A stretch of 64,000 nucleotides of DNA from Streptomyces sp. SAT1 (GTDB taxonomy: Bacteria > Actinomycetota > Actinomycetes > Streptomycetales > Streptomycetaceae): assembly GCF_001654495.1 (NCBI RefSeq), contig NZ_CP015849.1, forward strand, positions 2,494,501-2,558,500, read 5' to 3'. A program made the position numbers and the translations under genes. Below are positions 43,856-53,036 of the stretch, one piece after another. Each line of letters begins with the position of its first letter. Positions within the stretch are counted from its first letter, which is position 1. The notes beneath the pieces were generated by a model. That model was given only the letters and a program-made list of their open reading frames with translations, ran no database searches and was not told where the DNA came from.

Positions 43856-43985
43856 CCCGTGCGCCCCGCCGTCCGGGGCCGTGCGCCCCGCCCTCCGGGC
43901 TCGCGTCCCCCGTCCTCCCCGGGCCCGTGCGCCCCGCCGTCCGGGCCCGCGTCCGCCCGTCCTCCGGGCCCGGCCGCCCCACCGC
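43856..43985. repeat. Degenerate GC-rich tandem repeats after the LysR gene
   Basis: About six imperfect copies of a 20-25 bp unit of the form CCGTGCGCCCCGCCGTCCGG, differing by small changes. Non-coding; they lie between the LysR stop and the GH3 promoter and may act as a terminator region through hairpins. Confidence 0.65.
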
Positions 43986-44013
43986 CCGGGTCCGTGCGCT
44001 CCCTTGACTGGCA

Positions 44014-44050
44014 GAAACTTCCCGGATATTGGTGATCCCTCGGAAGTTTC
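44014..44050. promoter_or_regulatory. Inverted repeat upstream of the GH3 gene
   Basis: GAAACTTCC (44014-44022) and GGAAGTTTC (44042-44050), perfect 9-bp arms over 19 nt, 32 bp before the start codon. Likely operator; the binding regulator is unknown. It does not match the DasR consensus. Confidence 0.5.
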
Positions 44051-44081
44051 CTTCAGTGGAACCCCTCCGGAAGGAGCGCAC

Positions 44082-45959
44082 GTGCACGACACCACACGCC
44101 CCTCCTCCCCCTCCGATCGCTCCGGCACCTCCGATCTCTCCGGCACCTCCGGTCCCTCCCCCTCCAGACGCGCCGTCCTCGCCGCCACCGCCACGCTCAC
44201 CGCCGGCCTCGCCGTGGGCGCCACCGGCACCGCTCAGGCCGCCGCCCCGCACGACGACCGCCGGCTGCGCGCCCTCGTCGCGCGGATGAGCCTGGAGGAG
44301 AAGGTCGGCCAGCTCTTCGTGATGCGGGTCTACGGCCACTCCGCCACCGACCCCGACCAGGCCGACATCGACGCCAACCTCGGCGAGATCGGCGTCCGCA
44401 CCGCAGCCGAGCTGATCGCGAAGTACCGCGTCGGCGGCATCATCTACTTCACCTGGGCCCACAACACCCGCGACCCGCGGCAGATCGCCGCCCTGTCCAA
44501 CGGCATCCAGCGGGCCTCGCTCCGGCAGCCGCGCGGGCTGCCCGTCCTGGTCGCCACCGACCAGGAGCACGGCATCGTATGCCGGGTCGGCAGGCCCGCC
44601 ACGCTCTTCCCCGGCGCCATGGCCGTCGGCGCCTCCGGCTCCACCGCCGACGCCCGCACACTGGGCCGGCTCTCCGGCACCGAGCTGCGCGCCATGGGCA
44701 TCAACCAGGACTACTCCCCCGACGCCGACGTGAACGTCAACCCGGCCAACCCGGTCATCGGCGTACGGTCCTTCGGCGCCGACCCGGACGCCGTGGCGCG
44801 GCTGGTGGCCGCCGAGGTGAAGGGCTATCAGGGCGCGCGGGTCGCGGCGACCGCCAAGCACTTCCCCGGGCACGGCGACACCGCCGTGGACAGCCACTAC
44901 GGCTTCCCGGTCATCACGCACAGCCGGGAGGTGTGGGAGAAGCTGGACGCGGTGCCGTTCCGGGCCGCGATCAGGGCCGGGATCGACTCGGTGATGACGG
45001 CGCACATCCAGTTCCCGGCGCTCGACGACTCCGGCGACCCGGCCACGCTGTCGCAGCCGATCCTCACCGGCATCCTGCGCGGCGAACTGGGCTACGACGG
45101 GGTGGTGATCACCGACTCGCTCGGCATGGAGGGGGTGCGCACCAAGTACGGCGACGACCGGGTGCCGGTGCTCGCGCTGAAGGCGGGCGTGGACCAGTTG
45201 CTCAACCCGCCGGACCTGGACGTCGCCTGGCACGCGGTGCTGGACGCGGTGCGCGGCGGCGAGCTGACCGAGGCCCGGCTCGACGCATCGATCCTGCGCA
45301 TTCTGCGGATGAAGAACCGCCTCGGCCTCTTCGACGGCCCGTACGTCTCCGAGCGCCAGGTGCCGCACCGGGTCGGCACCCGCGAGCATCTGGCGGCGGC
45401 CGACCGCATCGCCGAGCGGACGACGACGCTGCTGGTCAACGAGGGCCGGCTGCTGCCGCTCTCGCGCCGCGGCCACCGCAGGATCCTCGTGGTGGGCGCC
45501 GACCCGGCCTCGCCGTCGGGCACCACGGGCCCGCCGACCGGGGTGCTCGCCGCCGCCCTCACCGAACTGGGCTTCACCGCCACCGCCCTGTCCACCGGCA
45601 CCGCCCCGGCCCAGGCCGTCATCGACCAGGCGGTCGCGGCGGCGGCGCAGGCGGACGCGGTGGTGGTGGCGACGTACAACGTCACGGCGGGCAGCTCCCA
45701 GCGCACGCTGGTGGAGCGGCTGATGGCGACGGGCCGGCCGGTGGTCGCGCTGGCCGTGCGCAACCCCTACGACGTCGCCCAGTTCCCGTCCGTACCGGCG
45801 TTCCTGGCCGCGTACTCCTGGACGGACGTGGAGGTGCGCGCCGCGGCCCGGGTGATCGCCGGGCGGGTGCGGCCGCGCGGGAAGCTGCCGGTGCCGGTGC
45901 AGCGGGCGGACGACCCGGCGCGGGTGCTGTACCCCGTCGGGTACGGCCTGACGTACTGA
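44082..45959 (+). CDS. Tat-exported glycoside hydrolase family 3 (beta-N-acetylhexosaminidase-type)
   Basis: 625 residues from GTG 44082, AAGGAG 5 nt upstream. Twin-arginine signal (SRRAVLAATATLTAG, cleavage near AQA-AAP). GH3 N-domain: SLEEKVGQLFVMRV, the NagZ-like loop KHFPGHGDT carrying the His-Asp pair that acts as acid/base in N-acetylglucosaminidases, and nucleophile Asp in VVITDSLGMEG. A GH3 C-domain follows (TTLLVNEGRLLPLSRRGHRRILVVGADP). Presumed extracellular hydrolysis of GlcNAc glycosides from chitin or peptidoglycan. Monocistronic, ending at a strong shared terminator. Confidence 0.92.
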   Translation: MHDTTRPSSPSDRSGTSDLSGTSGPSPSRRAVLAATATLTAGLAVGATGTAQAAAPHDDRRLRALVARMSLEEKVGQLFVMRVYGHSATDPDQADIDANLGEIGVRTAAELIAKYRVGGIIYFTWAHNTRDPRQIAALSNGIQRASLRQPRGLPVLVATDQEHGIVCRVGRPATLFPGAMAVGASGSTADARTLGRLSGTELRAMGINQDYSPDADVNVNPANPVIGVRSFGADPDAVARLVAAEVKGYQGARVAATAKHFPGHGDTAVDSHYGFPVITHSREVWEKLDAVPFRAAIRAGIDSVMTAHIQFPALDDSGDPATLSQPILTGILRGELGYDGVVITDSLGMEGVRTKYGDDRVPVLALKAGVDQLLNPPDLDVAWHAVLDAVRGGELTEARLDASILRILRMKNRLGLFDGPYVSERQVPHRVGTREHLAAADRIAERTTTLLVNEGRLLPLSRRGHRRILVVGADPASPSGTTGPPTGVLAAALTELGFTATALSTGTAPAQAVIDQAVAAAAQADAVVVATYNVTAGSSQRTLVERLMATGRPVVALAVRNPYDVAQFPSVPAFLAAYSWTDVEVRAAARVIAGRVRPRGKLPVPVQRADDPARVLYPVGYGLTY

Positions 45960-45980
45960 TCCGCGGGCCGCGCGGCGGTG

Positions 45981-46014
45981 GGCCGCGCCCGGAGCCGGTG
46001 CTCCGGGCGCGGCC
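45981..46014. terminator. Bidirectional terminator between converging genes
   Basis: Perfect 15-bp stem (45981-45995 with 46000-46014) and a CGGT loop, between the GH3 stop (45959) and the S28 peptidase stop (46050). Confidence 0.85.
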
Positions 46015-46049
46015 TGCCGCTCAGCGGGCGCTGTGCGGCAGGATGCCGG

Positions 46050-47480
46050 TCACGGCCGGAGCGCGGGCTCGCGCTCCGTCTCCCGGGCGTCCAGCTTCGC
46101 GTCCGGGCGGGCCAGCGGGCGCGCCGCCGACGGGTTGTCCTTCACCGCGGCGGGAGCCACGCCCGCCCAGTCCAGGATCCTGGCCGTGGCCAGCGCCTGC
46201 TGGTCGGGAACCAGGCCCGCGACGTTGGCGCCGTGGTTCATGCCGGGCGCGGTGAACACGTAGGAGTCACGCGCGCCGTGCCCGAGGCGGAATCGCTCCG
46301 AGCCCCACGGGTCGTTCTGCCCGTAGACGAACAGCATGTGCCGGGCGTTGTGCCGCACCCAGCTGTCCACGTCGCGCATCACCCAGGGCTGGAAGCGCAT
46401 CGGGATGGAGCGCGGCACGAAGTTGCGCGGCGGCTGGTAGCCGTAGCGGATGAGCTTCTTCTCGATGTGCGGGAAGTGGATGGTGGGCGCGCCCATCTGG
46501 GTGCCCGCCTGGTAGTAGTACGGCGTGTAGGTCTCCAGGCCCTGGTCGGTGTAGGCGGAGAAGCCGGAGATGGTGTCGATCGAGTCCCAGATCTGCTGGT
46601 CGGTGGCGTGGCGGGCGTCGGCCGGGACGGTGTCGCAGTCCGACAGCAGGCTGTACTGCCAGAAGCCCCACACGTAGTCGAGGACGACGGCCTCGTAGGC
46701 GCGGTCCAGGCCGCCGATGGTGGTGAAGGTGTTGTGGTGGTCGGCGGCGTACTGGGCGTACTTCTTCTCCAGCGGCTCGCGGCGCACCAGGGCCTCGCGC
46801 TGGACGGCGCCGAGGCGGTCGCGGCACTCCTTGGTGCCGACCTTCTCGAAGAAGCGGTCGTAGGCGGAGTCCTCGTCGTTGACGACGTCGTTGGGTGCCA
46901 CGTAGGCGACGACGCCGTCCATGTCGCGCGGGTAGAAGCGCTCGTAGTAGGTCGCCGTCATCCCGCCCTTGGAGCCGCCGGTGGCGATCCAGTTGCGCGA
47001 GTAGACCTTCTTCAGCGCCGTGAAGAGGCGGTGCTGGTCGCTGGCGGCCTGCCAGATGTCGAGCTTGGACCAGTCGGCCGGGGCCGGGCGGGACGGGGTG
47101 AAGAAACGGTACTCCAGGGAGACCTGGTTGCCGTCGGTGATCCGGGTCGGCTCACTGCGGCTGGGGTTGGTGGAGACGTTGTAGCCGCTGGTGTAGAACA
47201 CCGTCGGGCGGTCGACTCCCTTGTGCAGCAGGGTGAACCGCTGCTGGAAGGTGCCCTTGGACGGGTGCCGGTGGTCGACCGGCTGGGTGTAGTTCAGGAC
47301 GAAGTAGCGATAGCCGGTGTAGGGCTTCTCCTCGATCAGGCTCATGCCCGGTATGGACAGCAGCCGGTCCTTGATGTCGGTGCCGGTGGCTCCCTGCTGG
47401 GCGGCGGTGGCCGCCCCGGCCGTGCTGACGGTGCCGACGAGCACCACCAGTGCCAGCAGCCATCTGAGCGCCTTGCGCAT
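46050..47480 (-). CDS. Secreted S28-type (tripeptidyl aminopeptidase-like) serine peptidase
   Basis: 476 residues from ATG 47480 (GGGGAG 6 nt upstream). Sec signal MRKALRWLLALVVLVGTVSTAGAATA. Family pattern of Streptomyces PS-10/S28 peptidases: YRYFVLNYTQPVDHRHPSKGTFQQRFTLLHKG, nucleophile GGSKGGMTATYYERFYP, then VYGQNDPWGSERF with the Asp and GMNHGAN with the His of the triad. Releases N-terminal peptides from extracellular proteins. Single-gene unit. Confidence 0.9.
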   Translation of the reverse strand: MRKALRWLLALVVLVGTVSTAGAATAAQQGATGTDIKDRLLSIPGMSLIEEKPYTGYRYFVLNYTQPVDHRHPSKGTFQQRFTLLHKGVDRPTVFYTSGYNVSTNPSRSEPTRITDGNQVSLEYRFFTPSRPAPADWSKLDIWQAASDQHRLFTALKKVYSRNWIATGGSKGGMTATYYERFYPRDMDGVVAYVAPNDVVNDEDSAYDRFFEKVGTKECRDRLGAVQREALVRREPLEKKYAQYAADHHNTFTTIGGLDRAYEAVVLDYVWGFWQYSLLSDCDTVPADARHATDQQIWDSIDTISGFSAYTDQGLETYTPYYYQAGTQMGAPTIHFPHIEKKLIRYGYQPPRNFVPRSIPMRFQPWVMRDVDSWVRHNARHMLFVYGQNDPWGSERFRLGHGARDSYVFTAPGMNHGANVAGLVPDQQALATARILDWAGVAPAAVKDNPSAARPLARPDAKLDARETEREPALRP

Positions 47481-47599
47481 GCACACTCCCCTGTGAGACA
47501 GATGTGCGCCGGAAGCTATCGGAGCAACTCGGTTGCGCACCAGGGGAGTCGGAGAATCGATCATCTCGCGGCGGGCGGGCCGCCGTCCCGCTCAGCGCC

Positions 47600-47989
47600 T
47601 CAGCACAGGATCCAGCCGCTGCTGACCGACCGTTTCCCGACCGCGCCGGTGACCCGTACGCAGCGGTGGCCGGCGTGCACGGTGACCGGCCCCGCGTGCT
47701 GGGAGTAGCGGCCCCGGTCGGTGACCGGGCGGTTGCCGCGCGCCTGCACGCTCACCGACATCGCCTGCGGCCGGCCGGGGCGGGCGGGGACCGTGACCGC
47801 GCACACATAGCCGTTGCTCCTGTAGACGCGCACCGACCCGGCGGCGAACGACAGCGTCTTGACCTGGCGCCCCGAGCAGGCGGCGGAGGCCGCCTGGGCG
47901 GCGCCGGGCAGGGCGAGCGAGAGCAGCCCCGATCCGGTCAGCACGGCCAGGCCCAGCGCCAGCCGCCGGCGCAGCACAGCCCTGTCCAC
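47600..47989 (-). CDS. Small secreted protein of unknown function
   Basis: 129 residues from GTG 47989, with GGAGAGG just upstream; an in-frame GTG two codons earlier is too close to that site. Sec signal RRRLALGLAVLTGSGLLSLALPGAAQA, then a mature domain of about 95 residues with three Cys (SAACSGRQVKTLSF, SNGYVCAVTV, GHRCVRVTG) and a final Cys. Beta-rich. No family recognised, but small disulfide-bonded proteins of this kind are common Streptomyces exoproteins. Confidence 0.8.
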   Translation of the reverse strand: MDRAVLRRRLALGLAVLTGSGLLSLALPGAAQAASAACSGRQVKTLSFAAGSVRVYRSNGYVCAVTVPARPGRPQAMSVSVQARGNRPVTDRGRYSQHAGPVTVHAGHRCVRVTGAVGKRSVSSGWILC

Positions 47990-48080
47990 GGTCACCTCTC
48001 CCCTCACGTCCCTCACGGCAGGCACATCGGCGTACGCGTGTACGGACGCCGTACACACCTCGGACGGTTGCTCCCGCCCG

Positions 48081-51000
48081 TCACCGGGGGGCGCCGACCG
48101 GCTCCTCCGGCTCGGCCGCGCCGGTGAAGGTGCGCCACAGCGCGGCGTAGTGGCCGTCGCGGGCCAGCAGCTCGTCGTGGGTGCCGTCCTCGGCGACCCG
48201 GCCGTGGTCCAGGACCACCACCCGGTCCGCGCGGGCCGCCGTGGTCAGCCGGTGGGCGACCACCAGCGTGGTGCGGCGGCCCGCGAGCCGGTCGGTGGCC
48301 TGGTTGACCTGGGCCTCGGTGGCCAGGTCGAGGGCGGCGGTCGCCTCGTCGAGCAGCAGGACGTCCGGGTCGACCAGTTCGGCGCGGGCCAGCGCGATCA
48401 GCTGGCGCTGGCCCGCGGAGAGATTGCGGCCGCGCTCGGCGACCTCGTGCAGATAGCCGCCCTCCAGGGTGGCGATCATCTCGTGCGCGCCGACCGCGCG
48501 GGCCGCCGCCTCCACCTCGGCGTCGGTGGCGCCGGGACGGCCGTAGGCGATGGCGTCGCGGACGGTGCCCGGGAAGAGGTACGCCTCCTGCGGGACCACC
48601 CCGAGCCGGTGGCGGTACGCCGTCAGGTCCAGCTCGCGCAGGTCCGTGCCGTCCGCGGTGACCCGGCCGCCGGTCGGGTCGTAGAACCGGGCGACCAGCT
48701 TGACCAGGGTCGACTTGCCCGCGCCGGTCTCGCCGACGAAGGCCACCGTCTGCCCGGCGGGAATGCGCAGGTCGATGCCGGTGAGGGCCTGTTCCTCGGC
48801 GCCCTCGGCGCCGTAGGCGAAGCGCACGTCCTCGAAGGCGATGTCGCCGCGCAGCGCGGACACCTCGCGGGGCCGCTCGGCGGGCTTCGTGGACGCGGGC
48901 TCGCGCAGCAGCTCCTGGATGCGGCCCAGCGAGACGGTGGCCTGCTGGTAGCCGTCGAAGACCTGGGAGAGCTGCTGGACGGGGGCGAAGAACAGGTCGA
49001 TGTAGAGCAGGTACGCCACCAGGGCGCCGGTGGTCAGCGTGGCCGCCTCGACCCGGCCCGCGCCCGCGATCAGCACGGAGGCCGCCGCGACCGAGGAGAG
49101 GAACTGCACGAACGGGAAGTACACGGAGATCAGCCACTGGCCGCGTATCCGGGCCCGGCGGTAGCTGTCGCTGCGCTCGGCGAACCGCCGCCCGCCGTCG
49201 CGCTCGCGCCCGAACGCCTGCACGATCCGCAGCCCGGCCACCGACTCCTGGAGGTCGGCGTTGACCGCCGACACCCGCTCACGGGCCAGTTCGTACGCCT
49301 TCACACTGGCCCGGCGGAAGAAGAACGTGGCGATGACGAGCGGGGGCAGGGTGGCGAAGACGACCAGCGCGAGCTGTACGTCGATCACCAGCAGGGCGAC
49401 CATGATGCCGAAGAAGGTGACCACCGAGACGAACGCCGTGACCAGGCCGGTCTGGAGGAACGTCGACAGGGCGTCCACGTCCGTCGTCATCCGGGTCATG
49501 ATCCGGCCGGTCAGCTCGCGCTCGTAGTAGGCGAGGCCGAGCCGCTGGAGCTGGGCGAAGATCTTCAGGCGCAGCGTGTACAGGACGCGTTCGCCGGTGC
49601 GGCCGGTCATCCGGGTCTCGCCGGTCTGCGCCGCCCACTGCACGAGCACGGCGAGCAGCCCGAGCAGGGCGGCGGCCCAGACGGCGCCGATGGCCGCCTT
49701 GGTGACGCCCTGGTCGATGCCGTGCCGGATCAGGACCGGCAGCAGCAGGCCCATCCCGGCGTCCAGGGCGACCAGGCCGAGGCTGGCCAGCAGGGGCAGT
49801 CCGAAGCCGCGCAGCAGATGGCGCAGGCCGTAGGAGTCCTCGGGGCGTACGGCGCGGGCCTCGTCGACGTCGGGGGTGTCGGTGGCCGGTGGCAGTGCCT
49901 CGACCTGGGCGAGCAGTTCGGGGGTGGCGGGCATGCCGGCGGTGGCGGCGTCGCGCGGTTCGCGCTCGCCCGTCCACAGCTTCGGGGTGATGCCCCGCTC
50001 GGCGTCGAACTCGGCGTCCAGTTCCGCGCGGACGGAGGCGTCCTCCGGGGGCGCGGCGGGCGGGGTGTGGCCCGGGGAGACCTCGCCGAGTCCGTCGGGG
50101 TCGGTGAGCAGCCGCCGGTAGAGCGCGGAGCGCTCCTGGAGCTCGTCGTGGGTGCCGAGGTCGGCGAGCCGGCCGCCGTCCAGGACGGCGATGCGGTCGG
50201 CCAGGGCCAGGGTGGAGCGGCGGTGCGCGATCAGCAGCGTGGTGCGGCCCGCCATGACCCGGGCGAGCGCCTCGTGGATCTCGTGCTCGACGCGGGCGTC
50301 GACGGCGGAGGTGGCGTCGTCCAGGACGAGCAGCCGCGGGTCGGCCAGGATGGCGCGGGCCAGGGCGACGCGCTGGCGCTGGCCGCCGGAGAGGGTCAGG
50401 CCCTGCTCGCCGACCTCGGTGGCGTAGCCCTCGGGCAGCTCGGTGATGAACCGGTCGGCCTGGGCGGCGCGGGCGGCGGCGGTGATCTCCTCGTCGGTGG
50501 CGTCGGGGCGGCCGTAGGCGATGTTGGCGCGGATGGTGTCGGAGAAGAGGAAGGAGTCCTCGGGGACCAGGCCGATGGCGGACCGCAGCGAGCTGAGCGT
50601 CAGCTCGCGCACGTCGTGGCCGCCGATCAGGACGGCGCCGTGGGTGACGTCGTAGAAGCGCGGCAGCAGCAGGGAGAGGGTGGACTTGCCGGAGCCGGAG
50701 GAGCCGACGACGGCGAGGGTCTCGCCGGGGCGGATCGCGAAGGACAGGCCCTTCAGGACGGGGCGGCCGTCGGTGTAGGAGAAGGACACGTCGTCGAACT
50801 CGACGGTCGCGGGCGCGTCCGCGGGCAGTTCCCGGGTGCCCTCGGTGAGCGTGGGCTCGGTGTCGATCAGCTCCAGGACGCGTTCGGTGCCGGCGCGGGC
50901 CTGCTGGCCGACGGTGAGGACCACGGCGAGCATCCGGACCGGGCCGACGAGCTGGGCGAGGTAGGTGGAGAAGGCGACGAAGGTGCCGAGCGTGATGTGC

Positions 51001-51821
51001 CCGTGCACGGCCAGCCAGCCGCCGAGCGCCAGCATCGCGACCTGGCCGAGCGCGGGGACCGACTGGAGGGCCGGGGTGAAGCGCGCGTTCAGCCGGATGG
51101 TGCGCAGCCGCCCGGCGAAGAGCCTGCGGCCGACCGCGCGCAGCTTGGCGGTCTCCTGCTCCTCCTGCCCGAAGCCCTTGACCACGCGGACCCCGCTGAC
51201 CGCGCCGTCCACCACGCCCGCCACGGCGGCGGCCTGCGCCTGCGCGTACCAGGTGGCGGGGTGCAGTCTGCGGCGGCTGCGCGAGGCGATCCAGCCGAGC
51301 GCGGGGGCGACGGCGAGCGCGATCAGGGTCAGCGGCAGCGAGAGCCAGGCCATGATCGCCAGCGAGATCAGGAAGAGCAGGACGTTGCCGATGGTCATCG
51401 GCAGCATGAACAGCAGCCCCTGGATGAGCTGGAGGTCGCTGGTGGCGCGGCCGATGACCTGCCCGGTGGACAGCTCGTCCTGGCGGCGGCCGTCGAGCCG
51501 GGTGATCGACGCGTACATCTCGGTCCGCAGGTCGTGCTGGACGTCGAGGGCGAGCCGGCCGCCGTAGTAGCGCCGGACGTAGGTGGCCGCGTAGACGAGG
51601 AGGGCGGCGCCGATCAGGGCGCCGGCCCAGGGGGCCATGGGGCGGCTGCGGTCACCGACGACATCGTCGATGATCACCTTGGTGATCAGCGGGACCAGCG
51701 CCAGGACGGCCATTCCGGCGAGGGAGGAGCCGAGGGCGAGGACCACGTCCTTGGGATGGCGCCACGCGTACGAGGCGAGCCTGCGCACCCACCCTCGTGT
51801 CTCCCCCGGCTGCGCTGCCAC
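48081..51821 (-). CDS. Fused two-subunit ABC exporter (heterodimer-type, one degenerate site)
   Basis: 1246 residues from GTG 51821 (GGGAGG 8 nt upstream). Two complete half-exporters in one chain: TMD1, NBD1 (Walker A GSSGSGKST, signature LSGGQRQRV, Walker B LLVLDDATSAVD), an acidic linker near 590-670, TMD2, NBD2 (GETGAGKST, signature LSAGQRQLI, Walker B VLLLDEATAALD). NBD1 has Asp in place of the catalytic Glu (LDDATSA), the mark of a degenerate site as in heterodimeric exporters of the TM287/288 kind, while NBD2 is canonical. It should export lipid, peptide or drug. Single gene. Confidence 0.92.
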   Translation of the reverse strand: MAAQPGETRGWVRRLASYAWRHPKDVVLALGSSLAGMAVLALVPLITKVIIDDVVGDRSRPMAPWAGALIGAALLVYAATYVRRYYGGRLALDVQHDLRTEMYASITRLDGRRQDELSTGQVIGRATSDLQLIQGLLFMLPMTIGNVLLFLISLAIMAWLSLPLTLIALAVAPALGWIASRSRRRLHPATWYAQAQAAAVAGVVDGAVSGVRVVKGFGQEEQETAKLRAVGRRLFAGRLRTIRLNARFTPALQSVPALGQVAMLALGGWLAVHGHITLGTFVAFSTYLAQLVGPVRMLAVVLTVGQQARAGTERVLELIDTEPTLTEGTRELPADAPATVEFDDVSFSYTDGRPVLKGLSFAIRPGETLAVVGSSGSGKSTLSLLLPRFYDVTHGAVLIGGHDVRELTLSSLRSAIGLVPEDSFLFSDTIRANIAYGRPDATDEEITAAARAAQADRFITELPEGYATEVGEQGLTLSGGQRQRVALARAILADPRLLVLDDATSAVDARVEHEIHEALARVMAGRTTLLIAHRRSTLALADRIAVLDGGRLADLGTHDELQERSALYRRLLTDPDGLGEVSPGHTPPAAPPEDASVRAELDAEFDAERGITPKLWTGEREPRDAATAGMPATPELLAQVEALPPATDTPDVDEARAVRPEDSYGLRHLLRGFGLPLLASLGLVALDAGMGLLLPVLIRHGIDQGVTKAAIGAVWAAALLGLLAVLVQWAAQTGETRMTGRTGERVLYTLRLKIFAQLQRLGLAYYERELTGRIMTRMTTDVDALSTFLQTGLVTAFVSVVTFFGIMVALLVIDVQLALVVFATLPPLVIATFFFRRASVKAYELARERVSAVNADLQESVAGLRIVQAFGRERDGGRRFAERSDSYRRARIRGQWLISVYFPFVQFLSSVAAASVLIAGAGRVEAATLTTGALVAYLLYIDLFFAPVQQLSQVFDGYQQATVSLGRIQELLREPASTKPAERPREVSALRGDIAFEDVRFAYGAEGAEEQALTGIDLRIPAGQTVAFVGETGAGKSTLVKLVARFYDPTGGRVTADGTDLRELDLTAYRHRLGVVPQEAYLFPGTVRDAIAYGRPGATDAEVEAAARAVGAHEMIATLEGGYLHEVAERGRNLSAGQRQLIALARAELVDPDVLLLDEATAALDLATEAQVNQATDRLAGRRTTLVVAHRLTTAARADRVVVLDHGRVAEDGTHDELLARDGHYAALWRTFTGAAEPEEPVGAPR

Positions 51822-51930
51822 GTCGGTGCCTCCCTGACGGCCTGATCTTCCGGAAGGCACCAACACGGACGGCAGCGGATTTCATCCCCCCGCAACATTT
51901 CGCGCACGGGCGGGGACACTCCGAGAGCGG

Positions 51931-52983
51931 TCAGATCCGCACGCGGAGGTAGTAGAACCGCGTGGTCTGGGCCGCGTTCGCGTTGTCGTCGCTGACCAGC
52001 AGGACGCGCAGACGGCCCCGGGTGTCGTGGCCGGCGACGGTCATCCCCTCGACGTTGTCGAGGAGCGGGTTGGGCTGGGGCTGGTGGGCGGTGGCGCCGA
52101 GCGAGGGGCAGGCGGCGAGGTCGGTGAGCAGGGTCTTCCCGATCAGCCGGACCCCCGACTGTCCGGTCAGGTGTTCGATGCCGCTGGTGTCGGTGGCGCG
52201 GCGCGGGTCGGCGAGGTAGAGACGGACGGTGTTGCCCACGCCCGCGGTGAAGCCGCGCTCCAGGACGAGCAGCCGGCCGTCCGGTACGGCCTGCACCTCG
52301 GGGACGCCGAGGGTCGCGTCGTCGGTGCGGTAGGCGTACTGGGCGGCGAGCCGGAAGTGCCCGTCCCGGGTGCGCTGCCAGGTCTGGAAGCGCACCGTGC
52401 GGCTGTCGTCGCCGCTGAGCGCGTACTCCATGGAGGCGAGCAGGGTCCGGCCGCCGGGCAGCAGGGTCAGGCCCTCGAAGGTCTGGTTGGCGGTGGCGCG
52501 GCCCGCGGGGGCGACGCGCAGCGCGCCGGGCACCGGCAGCCGGTCCAGGATGCGGCCGTCGCGGGAGTAGCGGCGTACGGACGGCTCGGTCTCGGAGGTG
52601 ATCAGCCGGGTGCCGTCCCGGTCGACGACCAGGCCCTCGGAGTCGAGCGGCGCGCCCTGCTCGTCGGCGAGCGGGACCACGCCGGTGGGCTTGAGCGTGC
52701 GGCGGTCCAGGGTGAACAGCTCGGAGCGGTCGGAGAGGGCGGCGAGGTCGCCGTGCCGGTCGCGGGCGAGGGCGGAGAAGTTGCCGGTGTAGGAGCCCCG
52801 GTAGGTCGTCTTGTCGAGCGCGTCGGAGAAGCGGTCGAGGGAGACGGACGGGGAGCAGGCGTGGTCCCGGGCGCGGTCCCGGGTGTGGTCCGGGGCGGGG
52901 GTGGCGGCGGCCGGCCCCGCGGTGAGGCAGGTGGCCGCCGCCAGGCCGGCGGTGACGGTCGCGAGTACGGTTCTCAGGCGCAT
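51931..52983 (-). CDS. Secreted phytase-like esterase domain protein
   Basis: 350 residues from ATG 52983. Sec signal MRLRTVLATVTAGLAAATCLTAGPAAA. The mature part is a beta-propeller of the 'esterase-like activity of phytase' family: GNFSALARDRHGDLAALSDRSELFTLD, APLDSEGLVVDRDGTRLITSETEPSVRRYSRDGRIL, ANQTFEGLTLLPGGRTLLASMEYALSGDD, DNVEGMTVAGHDTRGRLRVLLVSDDN. Possible extracellular phosphoester hydrolase; activity unproven. No clear Shine-Dalgarno site. It follows the next secreted gene by 53 bp, so the two may be cotranscribed. Confidence 0.85.
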   Translation of the reverse strand: MRLRTVLATVTAGLAAATCLTAGPAAATPAPDHTRDRARDHACSPSVSLDRFSDALDKTTYRGSYTGNFSALARDRHGDLAALSDRSELFTLDRRTLKPTGVVPLADEQGAPLDSEGLVVDRDGTRLITSETEPSVRRYSRDGRILDRLPVPGALRVAPAGRATANQTFEGLTLLPGGRTLLASMEYALSGDDSRTVRFQTWQRTRDGHFRLAAQYAYRTDDATLGVPEVQAVPDGRLLVLERGFTAGVGNTVRLYLADPRRATDTSGIEHLTGQSGVRLIGKTLLTDLAACPSLGATAHQPQPNPLLDNVEGMTVAGHDTRGRLRVLLVSDDNANAAQTTRFYYLRVRI

Positions 52984-53036
52984 GACCGTCACCGTAGGGG
53001 TCCCGCGTGGCTCGTGGGAGACCGCCCGGTGAAGCG

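Noticed and set aside
43856..43985. Possible CRISPR or REP array
   Set aside because: Degenerate 20-25 bp units without regular spacers; most likely GC-rich terminator or slippage sequence.
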